The position numbers and the translations under genes are program-made. A DNA stretch of 58,129 nt from Fibrobacterales bacterium Fibro_02. GTDB lineage: Bacteria > Fibrobacterota > Fibrobacteria > Fibrobacterales > Fibrobacteraceae. Numbering within the stretch: the first letter of the stretch is position 1; the number at the start of each line of letters is the position of its first letter. Location of the stretch: NCBI GenBank assembly GCA_001603905.1, contig LVAE01000020.1, positions 1-58,129 on the forward strand, read 5' to 3'. The notes beneath the pieces are model-generated. The model searched no databases and was not told where the DNA came from. It worked only from the letters and a program-made list of their open reading frames with translations. This document shows, piece by piece, positions 25,344 through 33,048 of this stretch.

Positions 25344-25898
25344 TTATAAACTTGTCTTGAAAATCGTCTTGCGGTAGTATTCGAGTTCTGCGATGCTTTC
25401 GCGGATGTCGTCGAGGGCCTGATGCTTTTCCATCTTCTCGAATTCGGGCAGGGCAGGGTACCAGCGGAATGTCAGTTCCTTGATGGAGCTTACGTCGATG
25501 TTGCGGTAGTTGAGCCAGCCCGAAATACGCGGCATGTACTTGTACAGAAAGCGCCTGTCCTGCGTAATGGAATTTCCGCAGAGCACGTTTCCGCGTTCGG
25601 TGGTGAAAGGCTTGATAAAGTCGAGGGTCATCTTGTCGGCGTCGGCCATGGTGAGGGTCGACTTTCGGCAGCGTTCCACGAGTCCGCTCTGGGTGTGGTG
25701 ACGCTTGTTCCAGTCGTCCATACCTTCGAAGACGTTTTCGGTCTGGTGAATCGCCAGGACGGGCCCTTCGGCCAAAATATTCAGGTTCGGATCTGTAACG
25801 ATTGTCGCGATTTCGAGGATAACGTCCCTCTCCGGCTCGAGCCCCGACATTTCGAGGTCCATCCAGACGAGGTTCGGTGCGCTTTTAATTCTTGCCAT
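25344..25898 (-). CDS. orn: Oligoribonuclease
   Basis: Degrades RNA dinucleotides in the last step of mRNA decay; also clears pGpG. The 184-residue DEDDh exonuclease shows LVWMDLEMSGLEPERDVILEIA (first Asp-x-Glu), NSITQDRRFLYKYMPR (Asp) and HQALDDIRESIAEL (His and Asp). The length is normal. The ATG at 25898 has no Shine-Dalgarno but stands 9 nt behind a TAAATT box, so the message may start almost at the ATG. It heads the operon orn-transpeptidase-lgt. Confidence 0.96.
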   Translation of the reverse strand: MARIKSAPNLVWMDLEMSGLEPERDVILEIATIVTDPNLNILAEGPVLAIHQTENVFEGMDDWNKRHHTQSGLVERCRKSTLTMADADKMTLDFIKPFTTERGNVLCGNSITQDRRFLYKYMPRISGWLNYRNIDVSSIKELTFRWYPALPEFEKMEKHQALDDIRESIAELEYYRKTIFKTSL

Positions 25899-25944
25899 AA
25901 CGCGCGTAATTTAGAAAAAACAGAGCGAGGCGATATCGTATTTC

Positions 25945-26070
25945 TAATAGGTTATAGAGCCGAGCGGTCGCTAAAGGGGAACGTTTTCCCCTCGCTTCAG
26001 CCACTCCGTGTCTTGCGCTACCCCTTCTAGCGGGGACGCCCCCCCCGCAACGCCCCCTCTGCAACTAGAG
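25945..26070. repeat. GC-rich repeat-like intergenic block
   Basis: Between orn and the dapF control region lies a block much richer in GC than its surroundings, with hairpin GGGGAACGTTTTCCCC (25977-25992) and a C-run (26038-26046). It contains no plausible gene and resembles the dispersed intergenic elements seen elsewhere in the window. Its sharp boundary with the AT-rich DNA at 26075 suggests a separate origin. Confidence 0.45.
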
Positions 26071-26098
26071 ATGCGCCTTACATTCTATGATAAATTAT

Positions 26099-26219
26099 TT
26101 TACAAAATATGTAAATACGGACAGTGTGTTTTACAATAAATGTAAATAAGAAAATTTTTGAAATTAGCTTGCTTGCGTAAAAAATGGCGTTTTTAATTGA
26201 ATTTAACAATTTTTGTAAA
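26099..26219 (+). promoter_or_regulatory. Tandem palindromic upstream activator sites for dapF
   Basis: TTTACA-N5-TGTAAA at 26099-26115 and again at 26130-26146, and a one-mismatch copy TTAACA-N5-TGTAAA at 26203-26219. A weak fourth copy (CTTACA-N5-TGATAA) is at 26077-26093. All are 17 bp. The starts of the three good sites are 31 and 73 bp apart, close to 3 and 7 helical turns. They lie 2-122 bp before the sigma54 box, the normal place for enhancer-binding-protein sites. That the protein is the one encoded at 28531 is inferred. Confidence 0.75.
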
Positions 26220-26220
26220 G

Positions 26221-26237
26221 TTGGCACATTTTTTGCA
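26221..26237 (+). promoter_or_regulatory. Sigma54 (RpoN) promoter of dapF
   Basis: TTGGCACATTTTTTGCA matches the -24/-12 consensus TGGCAC-N5-TTGCA. The GG and GC dinucleotides are separated by exactly 10 nt, the invariant spacing of sigma54 promoters. Transcription would begin near 26247, leaving a leader of about 40 nt before the dapF ATG. Confidence 0.85.
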
Positions 26238-26286
26238 GAGGGGGCGAATAAAATAGAGGGCGAACAAAATACACAGTGAGTAGTAT

Positions 26287-27180
26287 ATGTCATTGAATTT
26301 TTCAAAATGGACCGGATTGGGCAACGATTTCGTGTTGTATGAACCGGGACAGACTCATGAATACGGTGCTGCCTTTACAGATCGCGTCATCAAACTTTGC
26401 GACCGTCGCTTCGGTATCGGTGCCGATGGCGTGGTGATTGTAACTCCGATGGATAAGGACGGTTGCCTGGTGCTCGGCGATACGGGCGTCGGTGCTGGCG
26501 TGGGGCCCGCTGCGAAATCCGTGCCGAACGGTGTTGATTTCGAAATGCGCATTTTTAATGCTGATGGCTCCGAGGCGGCCATGTGCGGCAACGCCACTCG
26601 CTGTGTGGCGAAGTACATCCGCAGTCGTGGTCTTGCCAAAGACGATAGCACGAAGGTTTTTAATCTGCATACCAAGAGCGGCCTGGTGAAGCCTGCGCTT
26701 TTAGATGACGGTCGCGTGTGCGTAGATATGGGACTTCCGAGAAATTTCTTGGGCTCGATTAAGCTTACGGCCGATAGCTTCGACTTTACCGCCGAGACGG
26801 TCTCGATGGGAAATCCGCACGCGGTGATTTTCGTGGATGACATCGAAAAGATTCAGCTGGAAAAGTGGGGGAGCATCTTGGAAGTAGACAAGCAGTTCCC
26901 TGACCGTTGCAACATTGAATTTGCGCAGGTGATTCCCGCTGCGGGAGCGGCGCCCACCCAAATCCGCATGCGGGTTTGGGAACGGGGTTGCGGAGTCACC
27001 ATGGCCTGCGGCACCGGCAGTTGCGCAACCCTCGTTGCGGCCCAGCGCACGGGCCGCGTGGGCGTTGAAGCCGACGTAATCCTCGACGGTGGTGTGCTCC
27101 ACATCAAGCACGAAGAAGGTGGCCCCGTCCTGATGACCGGCCCCGCAGAAGAAGTATTTAGAGGGGCGATTGAGGTATGA
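26287..27180 (+). CDS. dapF: Diaminopimelate epimerase
   Basis: Converts LL- to meso-diaminopimelate for lysine and peptidoglycan. The 297-residue protein has GNDFVLYE, RRFGIGADGVVI, the first catalytic Cys in EAAMCGNATRC (Cys100) and the second in TMACGTGSCAT (Cys241). A 15-20 residue Gly/Val/Pro-rich insertion (about residues 58-80) before FEMRIFNADG is unusual. The ATG at 26287 has no strong Shine-Dalgarno. It heads the group dapF-dapL-regulator-nadE, and is preceded by a sigma54 promoter with tandem activator sites, which is not the usual control for this gene. Confidence 0.96.
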   Translation: MSLNFSKWTGLGNDFVLYEPGQTHEYGAAFTDRVIKLCDRRFGIGADGVVIVTPMDKDGCLVLGDTGVGAGVGPAAKSVPNGVDFEMRIFNADGSEAAMCGNATRCVAKYIRSRGLAKDDSTKVFNLHTKSGLVKPALLDDGRVCVDMGLPRNFLGSIKLTADSFDFTAETVSMGNPHAVIFVDDIEKIQLEKWGSILEVDKQFPDRCNIEFAQVIPAAGAAPTQIRMRVWERGCGVTMACGTGSCATLVAAQRTGRVGVEADVILDGGVLHIKHEEGGPVLMTGPAEEVFRGAIEV

Positions 27181-27298
27181 GGTCGCTCGTAAACTCGCTT
27201 TGAGGACGGGCTTCGCCCTCTGAGCAACGATAAATGAACTCTCTAATCCTCTCAACCTCACACCACAAAGTGCCGAAGGCACGACCTCAAACCAAATT
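27181..27298. other. dapF-dapL spacer with repeat-like hairpins
   Basis: The 118-bp spacer contains GACGGGCTTCGCCCTC and AGTGCCGAAGGCACG, two small GC hairpins of the kind found in dispersed bacterial repeats, and no ORF. Neither has a T tract, so read-through from dapF to dapL is expected. Confidence 0.4.
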
Positions 27299-28507
27299 AT
27301 GAATTCATCAATCATCAATACAAATTACGATTTGCTGCCTGGCAGCTACCTTTTCTCGACTATCGCCCAGAAAATCAAGGAATATCAGGCGAAGAAACCC
27401 GATGCCGACATTATCCGCTTGGGTATTGGCGACGTGACCACGCCCTTGATCCCGGAAGTCATCAAGGCCATGCACAAGGCCGTGGACGAAATGGCCGAAA
27501 GGAGGACCTTCCGCGGTTACGGCCCCGAGCAGGGCTACGATTTTGTTCGCGAGGCGATCGTTCGTGGCGAATACACCGCCCGCGGCATCGAAATGGACCC
27601 AAACGATATCTTCGTGAGCGACGGTTCCAAGTGCGATGTGGCAAACATCCAGGAACTTTTTACAGAAAATGTAAAGATTGCAATTCCGGATCCGGTTTAC
27701 CCGGTCTATTTGGACTCCAACGTGATGGCTGGCCGTGCTGGCGTGTTGCAAAGTGACGGACATTTTTCTAAGGTAACCTACCTTGCTTCGACTGCCGAAA
27801 ACAATTTCCAGCCGGATTTGCCAAAGGAACCGGTGCAGCTGATTTACCTTTGCAGCCCGAACAACCCCACGGGTACAGTCCTTAGCCGCGAAACTTTGCA
27901 GAAGTTCGTCAACTACGCAAACGAAAACGGGGCATTGATTCTGTTCGACGGCGCCTACAACTGCTACATCCAGGACGAATCGCTGCCGCATTCCATCTTT
28001 GAAATTCCGGGGGCGCGCACTTGCGCCATTGAATTCCGCAGTTTCAGCAAGACGGCAGGCTTTACGGGTGTGCGCTGCGCCTATACGGTAATTCCGCATG
28101 AACTTTCGAAACTCCGTGCCATGTGGAACCGCAGACAGTGCACCAAGTTCAACGGCGTGAGCTACGTGACGCAACGTGCCGCCGAGGCAATTTACAGCCC
28201 GATTGGGTGGCAGCAAACTAAGGAAGTCATTGCCGGTTACATGCGCACGGCTGGCGTTATCCGCAAGGAACTGACTGCTGCCGGTTACACGGTGTTCGGT
28301 GGCGAACATGCCCCGTACATCTGGTGGAAAATCGCGGACGGCGAAAAATCCTTCGATTTCTTTGACCGCCTGCTTGCCACCTGCGAAGTCGTGGGTACTC
28401 CGGGTAGCGGCTTTGGCCCCTGCGGCGAAGGATACTTCCGCCTGACCGCCTTCGGTGACTACGAACGCACCTGCGAAGCCCTTAGGAGAATCAGGGAAAA
28501 GCTCTAA
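27299..28507 (+). CDS. dapL: LL-diaminopimelate aminotransferase
   Basis: Makes LL-diaminopimelate from tetrahydrodipicolinate and glutamate in one step, bypassing the succinylase or acetylase routes. The 402-residue PLP enzyme starts INTNYDLLPGSYLFSTIAQKI and carries IRLGIGDVTTPLIPEV, FVSDGSKCDVANIQE, CSPNNPTGT and the PLP lysine in SFSKTAGFTGVRCAY, all diagnostic of DapL. It follows dapF, so both final DAP steps are made together. The spacer to the next gene, the sigma54 activator, is 23 bp, supporting one transcript. Confidence 0.96.
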   Translation: MNSSIINTNYDLLPGSYLFSTIAQKIKEYQAKKPDADIIRLGIGDVTTPLIPEVIKAMHKAVDEMAERRTFRGYGPEQGYDFVREAIVRGEYTARGIEMDPNDIFVSDGSKCDVANIQELFTENVKIAIPDPVYPVYLDSNVMAGRAGVLQSDGHFSKVTYLASTAENNFQPDLPKEPVQLIYLCSPNNPTGTVLSRETLQKFVNYANENGALILFDGAYNCYIQDESLPHSIFEIPGARTCAIEFRSFSKTAGFTGVRCAYTVIPHELSKLRAMWNRRQCTKFNGVSYVTQRAAEAIYSPIGWQQTKEVIAGYMRTAGVIRKELTAAGYTVFGGEHAPYIWWKIADGEKSFDFFDRLLATCEVVGTPGSGFGPCGEGYFRLTAFGDYERTCEALRRIREKL

Positions 28508-28530
28508 CCTCAAACCTCATTTACTATCTT

Positions 28531-30057
28531 ATGTCCATGCCGTCCCCAATAGGTTCCGAAATTTCTGTCATCCAGAAGATCAGCGTCGCGATTATCCACG
28601 AACGCAATGTGGAAAAGTTGCTGGAAAACGTCCTTGGCATTCTGGAATCCGAACTTGGAATGCTGCGCGGAACGTTCGCGCTTCTGTTTGGTGATACTTT
28701 GAAGATTGAAGCTTCCCGCGGGCTCGATGAATCGGAAAAGCAGCGCGGTTTGTACCGCATGGGTGAAGGCATTACGGGCCATGTCGCCGAACGCGGCATC
28801 AGTCACGTGATTCCGGACCTGCGCAAGGATTCTAGGTTCCTGAACCGTACGGGTAGCCGCCATTATGACTCCCAGGTGGCTTTTATTTGTGTGCCTTTGA
28901 TTCACGACGGTCAGGTCATCGGGACTCTTTCGATTGACCGCCCGGTAGATGGTTCTACGGACTTGGACCGCGACGTTGCGCTCCTTGAAATTATCGCGAA
29001 CATCACTGGCGATGCGGCGAACGGATGTATCGAGTTGCACAATGAACGCGAGGCCATGCTCGAAGAAAACCGCAAGCTTCGCGATATGCTTTCGAACAAC
29101 CCCGGCGAACTCGTGGGCAACTGCCGTGAAATGCAGCAGATTTACGAACAGGTTCGCCAGGTGGCTCCTAGCGATGCGACTGTCTTGATTCGCGGCGGTA
29201 GCGGTACGGGTAAGGAAATGATCGCCCGTGCGATTGTGAATTTGTCTGCAAGAAAGGACAAACCCTTCATTACGCTCAACTGCGCAGCTCTGCCCGAAAA
29301 TCTTGTGGAAAGCGAACTTTTTGGCCACGAGAAGGGCGCCTTTACGGGGGCGATGAACCGCCGTATCGGTCGCGCCGAGGCTGCTGACGGGGGAACGCTT
29401 TTCCTCGACGAAATTGGCGACCTGACGATACAAACGCAGGTGAAACTCTTGCGCTTCTTGCAGGAACGCACCTTTAGCCGCGTGGGTAGCAACGAGGAAC
29501 TCCATTCCGATGTGCGTTTCTTGGCGGCCACGAGCCGTAACCTGGAAGAGTTGATTTCTCAGGGCAAGTTCCGCGAAGACTTGTTCTACCGCCTGAACAT
29601 TTTCCCGATTACCATGCCGGATCTTGCAAAGCGTAAGTCCGATATCATCTTGCTGGCGGAACATTTTATCGAAAAGATGAACCTTCGCTACAACAAGAAG
29701 ATTGTTCGCCTTTCGACGACGGCGATCAACTTGCTCATGAGTTACCACTGGCCGGGCAACGTGCGTGAACTGGAAAACTGCATGGAACGCGCGGTGCTTA
29801 CCGCAAGCGACGACTGCATTCACAGCTACAACTTGCCGCCTTCGCTGCAGACTAGCTTGAGTGCGGGAACGGTCGGTGCGGTGACTTCGAAGATGGCTCC
29901 TCTCGATGTCATGATGAACAATTATGAACGGGAAATCATCACCGAGGCCATCAAGCGCAACAACGGCAACCTTTCTGCCGCGGGCCGCGACCTGGGCGTT
30001 TCTCCGCGCATGATGAATTACCGCATGAACAAGCTCGGAATCAAGTCCGGACATTGA
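28531..30057 (+). CDS. Sigma54-dependent enhancer-binding protein with GAF sensor domain (NifA-like architecture)
   Basis: A 508-residue transcription activator. The GAF domain spans about residues 10-170, the AAA+ domain about 190-430 with Walker A GGSGTGKE (222-229), the sigma54-contact loop GAFTGA (269-274), Walker B GTLFLDEIGD (289-298) and WPGNVRELENCMERA, and the C-terminal Fis-type helix-turn-helix is NNGNLSAAGRDLGVSPRMMNYRMNKLGI. There is no receiver domain, so it should respond to a small ligand or protein through GAF. It sits 23 bp after dapL. The palindromes and sigma54 promoter before dapF make these genes its likely target. The architecture resembles NifA, but no nif genes are here, so a nitrogen-fixation role is not claimed. 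Confidence 0.92.
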   Translation: MSMPSPIGSEISVIQKISVAIIHERNVEKLLENVLGILESELGMLRGTFALLFGDTLKIEASRGLDESEKQRGLYRMGEGITGHVAERGISHVIPDLRKDSRFLNRTGSRHYDSQVAFICVPLIHDGQVIGTLSIDRPVDGSTDLDRDVALLEIIANITGDAANGCIELHNEREAMLEENRKLRDMLSNNPGELVGNCREMQQIYEQVRQVAPSDATVLIRGGSGTGKEMIARAIVNLSARKDKPFITLNCAALPENLVESELFGHEKGAFTGAMNRRIGRAEAADGGTLFLDEIGDLTIQTQVKLLRFLQERTFSRVGSNEELHSDVRFLAATSRNLEELISQGKFREDLFYRLNIFPITMPDLAKRKSDIILLAEHFIEKMNLRYNKKIVRLSTTAINLLMSYHWPGNVRELENCMERAVLTASDDCIHSYNLPPSLQTSLSAGTVGAVTSKMAPLDVMMNNYEREIITEAIKRNNGNLSAAGRDLGVSPRMMNYRMNKLGIKSGH

Positions 30058-30098
30058 TCTGCCTCGCAGAAATCCCCGAACTAATCTATATTTAGGTT

Positions 30099-32054
30099 AT
30101 GTTTGGATTTTACCGATTCGCATCTGTTTGCCCGACGCTGAAAGTCGCCGATACTGCCTACAATACGGCTGAAATTATCCGTTGCGCCCGCGAGGCGATT
30201 GACGGGGGAGCGGCCTTTGTCGTGTTCCCCGAACTCTGCATTACGGGGTACACCTGCAGTGACCTGTTCCATCAGGAGCTGTTGCTTAAGAAGAGCCTGG
30301 AATCGCTTTCGGAGATTGCGAAGGCTTTTGCGGATAGCGATACGGTGATTGCGGTGGGGCTTCCGCTTCGTATGTTCGGTTGCCTCTACAACTGCGCCGC
30401 CTTTGTGCAGAAGGGAAAGCTTGTGGCGGTGACGCCCAAGATTCATTTGCCGAACCAGCGCGAGTTCTACGAAAAACGTCATTTCTCGAGTGGCCGCGAT
30501 TTGTTGCGCGGCGGTGTGGCAGGGGCTGCGCCGATTTGCCGAGTCGAAGGGTTTGGCGATGTGCCGGTGACGAATTTCTTTACGGTGAAGGGCGAGGGCT
30601 CCGAGGTACGTGTCGGCGTGGAACTCTGCGAAGACTTGTGGACGCCTGTTCCTCCGAGCGGTGAACTTGCCCTGGCCGGTGCGAATGTGATTGTGAACCT
30701 TTCTGCAAGTGACGCCCTGGTGGGCAAGGGCGACTATCGCCGCAACCTGGTGATGAACCAGTCGGCCCGTTGCATGGCCGCCTATGTGTATGCTTCGGCG
30801 GGGGTGCACGAATCGACGACGGACATGGTCTTTAGCGGTCACCTGATGATTGCCGAAAACGGGACGATGCTTGCCGAGACGAAAAATTACAGCCGCGAAT
30901 CCGAAATCATCTACGCCGATGTCGACGTGGAACGCCTGAACATGCAGCGATTGAGCGAAGGCTCGTTCCAGGATTTCGATAGCCGCGAATTTTATGCGCG
31001 TGCGGCAGGTTTTGACGGGCTGCGCTCGATGGAGAGCCTCAAGTATCGTTTCGTGGCTCCAACTCCGTTTGTTCCGGGGAATGCCGAAACCCGTGACCAG
31101 AACTGCAAGGAAATTTTCAATATCCAGTGTGCGGGGCTTGCGAAACGCATCGAGGCTTCGCATACCAAACGTGCGGTCGTGGGGCTTAGCGGCGGGCTCG
31201 ATTCGACGCTGGCATTGCTCGTGATTTCGGAAACATTCAAGTTGCTGAAACGCCCTGCAAGCGAAATTCTCGTGCTCACGATGCCTGGCTTCGGAACGAC
31301 GAAACGCACCAAGAACAATGCCGTCTCGATGGCGGAACTGTTGGGCGTGGAACTTCGTACGATCGATATCCAGAAGGCGTGCATGCAGCATTTTGCGGAC
31401 ATCGGCCACGACCCGAATACGCTCAACGTGACCTACGAAAATGTGCAGGCCCGTGAACGCACCCAGATCCTGATGGATATCGCGAACAAGGAAGGCGGTA
31501 TCGTGGTGGGAACGGGAGACCTTTCCGAAATTGCGCTTGGCTGGAGCACCTACAATGCCGACCATATGTCGATGTATGCGGTAAACTGCGATATCCCGAA
31601 GACGCTCGTGCGCCACGTGGTGGGCTGGTATGCGGACCGTGCGAGGAACTTCATTGCCGACGAAAAGACGGCCGATGAACTTTCCCTGGTTCTCCGCGAT
31701 ATTCTTGATACACCGGTTTCGCCGGAACTGTTACCTGCCGATGCCAACGGACAGATTGCGCAGAAGACTGAAAGTATTCTGGGCGCCTACGAAATCCACG
31801 ACTTCTACCTGTATCATTTTGCCAAGTACGGTGCGACTCCGCAAAAGATGTTGTTCCTCGCGAAGTATGCCTTTGCGGGGAAGTATAGCGACGAGGAACT
31901 GGAAAAGGCGCTTGCCGTATTCGTGCGCCGTTTCTTTACGCAACAGTTCAAGCGCAGCTGTATTCCGGACGGCCCGAAGGTCGGAACGATTTCCCTGTCG
32001 CCGCGTGCCGACTGGCGTATGCCCAGCGATTCGAGCTTCGGCGACTGGCTCTAG
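30099..32054 (+). CDS. nadE: Glutamine-dependent NAD+ synthetase
   Basis: Amidates deamido-NAD to NAD+, using ammonia channelled from its own glutaminase domain. The 651 residues hold an N-terminal nitrilase domain with Glu45 (FPELCITGY), Lys114 (TPKIHLPNQ) and Cys177 (GVELCEDLW), and a C-terminal synthetase with the P-loop VVGLSGGLDSTLAL. Length and order are those of the large bacterial NadE. The ATG at 30099 is 6 nt after TATATT, so besides read-through from the regulator gene it may have its own leaderless transcript. Its 3' end faces palindrome cluster B. Confidence 0.96.
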   Translation: MFGFYRFASVCPTLKVADTAYNTAEIIRCAREAIDGGAAFVVFPELCITGYTCSDLFHQELLLKKSLESLSEIAKAFADSDTVIAVGLPLRMFGCLYNCAAFVQKGKLVAVTPKIHLPNQREFYEKRHFSSGRDLLRGGVAGAAPICRVEGFGDVPVTNFFTVKGEGSEVRVGVELCEDLWTPVPPSGELALAGANVIVNLSASDALVGKGDYRRNLVMNQSARCMAAYVYASAGVHESTTDMVFSGHLMIAENGTMLAETKNYSRESEIIYADVDVERLNMQRLSEGSFQDFDSREFYARAAGFDGLRSMESLKYRFVAPTPFVPGNAETRDQNCKEIFNIQCAGLAKRIEASHTKRAVVGLSGGLDSTLALLVISETFKLLKRPASEILVLTMPGFGTTKRTKNNAVSMAELLGVELRTIDIQKACMQHFADIGHDPNTLNVTYENVQARERTQILMDIANKEGGIVVGTGDLSEIALGWSTYNADHMSMYAVNCDIPKTLVRHVVGWYADRARNFIADEKTADELSLVLRDILDTPVSPELLPADANGQIAQKTESILGAYEIHDFYLYHFAKYGATPQKMLFLAKYAFAGKYSDEELEKALAVFVRRFFTQQFKRSCIPDGPKVGTISLSPRADWRMPSDSSFGDWL

Positions 32055-32099
32055 CTTTGTCCGTTGCGGGACCTGTAATTGCGGAATTTGTAATTTCGG

Positions 32100-32363
32100 T
32101 ACCTATAAAATAGGGCGACAAGTTCTTTTTATGGGTATTTGAAAAATGATTTTTTTATTTCGTACCTATAAAGTTTTGAAAATCAATCCTTTTATAGGTA
32201 CGTTTTTCTTATTTTGCAAACAAATTAATGTTAAAGGCTCGAAAAAAGCACCTATAAGACTAGCCTTTTGACATTGCTTATAGGTACAAGTTCAATATAA
32301 TTTGCCTTGCGGAATTGTTTTGTACCTATAAAATGGGAAAAACAGCATTTTTATAGGTACAAA
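32100..32363. repeat. Palindrome cluster B: four 37-38 bp TACCTATAA/TTATAGGTA units
   Basis: Units at 32100-32137, 32163-32200, 32249-32286 and 32323-32359 are 38, 38, 38 and 37 bp long. Arms match those of cluster A with small changes: unit 1 has a right arm TTATGGGTA that still pairs by G-T, unit 3 swaps an A-T for a G-C next to the 9-mer (32258 and 32277), and unit 4 extends to 15-bp arms (32319-32333 and 32349-32363). Cores are unrelated 19-20 bp sequences. Centres are about 63, 86 and 73.5 bp apart. The cluster occupies nearly all of the 342 bp between convergent nadE and the lipoprotein gene; no ORF is present. Confidence 0.95.
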
Positions 32364-32396
32364 TCACAAAAAAGAGCCTAAAATCGGAGAAAATTT

Positions 32397-32999
32397 CTAG
32401 AGCTTGCGAGATATTTCCCCGAGCGCTTCTTCCATGATTTTGCCGAAAAGTTTTGAGACTGTCTCGGCGGTGGTTCGCGGTTCGCGGTCGCCCATGCTCA
32501 TTTTCTGGTCGAAGGATTTTTCCCAGAGGGCTTCGTCGCTTTCTGTCTTGCGGAAGGTAAGCTGCACGGCGAGGCGTGCGTACTGCGAGGAGCCTTCGTC
32601 CACTTCTTCGATGGCGACGATGTTTCCGAGGAGTTCAAAGTCGGGCTTGCCGTTTGCCCTGGTCTCGACGCTTTTGAAAAGGCCGCTCTTGGCGAGGTAT
32701 TCGCTTGCGACTTGCGCCATCATGTGTTCGGGGCGGCTGGCCCACAGGTCCAGGTCGTAGAACATAAAGTCGTAGGCGGATTCGCGGTAGACGATGTTTG
32801 CGCGCTGGTAGGCGGGCTCGATGGTGAACTTGCGCACTTGCAGGCGCTTGTCGGCGAATGCCTCGGTTGAGGGCATGCTGATGTTTTCAACAGCGATAGT
32901 GTAGTACTTGGTGGGCTCGCTGGAGCCGCCACCCAGGCAGGCTGTGAGCGAGAACGCTAGCGCTAAGGTGAAAAGAATTAATGTGATTTTGTGAATCAT
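32397..32999 (-). CDS. ABC-type transport auxiliary lipoprotein (PqiC-like)
   Basis: A 200-residue lipoprotein probably assisting the Mla/MCE system encoded just upstream. The signal peptide MIHKITLILFTLALAFSLTAC ends in a lipobox, followed by LGGGSSEPTKYYTIAVENISMP, the pattern of the ABC_trans_aux family, whose members accompany MCE operons. I set the start at ATG 32999 with AAAGGGAC upstream; an in-frame ATG 36 bp earlier would translate a dispersed repeat and mask the signal peptide. It is the last gene of the minus-strand group mlaE-mlaF-mlaD-lipoprotein. Confidence 0.82.
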   Translation of the reverse strand: MIHKITLILFTLALAFSLTACLGGGSSEPTKYYTIAVENISMPSTEAFADKRLQVRKFTIEPAYQRANIVYRESAYDFMFYDLDLWASRPEHMMAQVASEYLAKSGLFKSVETRANGKPDFELLGNIVAIEEVDEGSSQYARLAVQLTFRKTESDEALWEKSFDQKMSMGDREPRTTAETVSKLFGKIMEEALGEISRKL

Positions 33000-33006
33000 A
33001 AATGTC

Positions 33007-33044
33007 CCTTTTTGATGCCGGAACAAGTCCGGCATGACAATTCA
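33007..33044. repeat. Short dispersed palindromic repeat
   Basis: GATGCCGGAACAAGTCCGGCATGACA contains TGCCGGA and TCCGGCA as inverted arms. It sits in the 49-bp gap between mlaD and the lipoprotein gene. This is a common small intergenic repeat type and could form a hairpin in the operon mRNA. Confidence 0.55.
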
Positions 33045-33048
33045 ATGG

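Noticed and set aside
28531..30057. NifA and a nitrogen-fixation locus
   Set aside because: Only the GAF-AAA+-Fis architecture agrees. There are no nif genes and the upstream sites are TTTACA-N5-TGTAAA, not the NifA site TGT-N10-ACA.
32100..32363. Palindromes as simple intrinsic terminators for the convergent genes
   Set aside because: Stems are AT-rich with 15-20 nt loops, mostly lack a following T tract, and four in a row are not needed. Ordinary terminators in this window are short GC-rich hairpins with T runs.
32397..33035. Longer start for the transport lipoprotein
   Set aside because: The extra 12 codons read through a dispersed repeat and would bury the signal peptide; the ATG at 32999 has a good ribosome-binding site.
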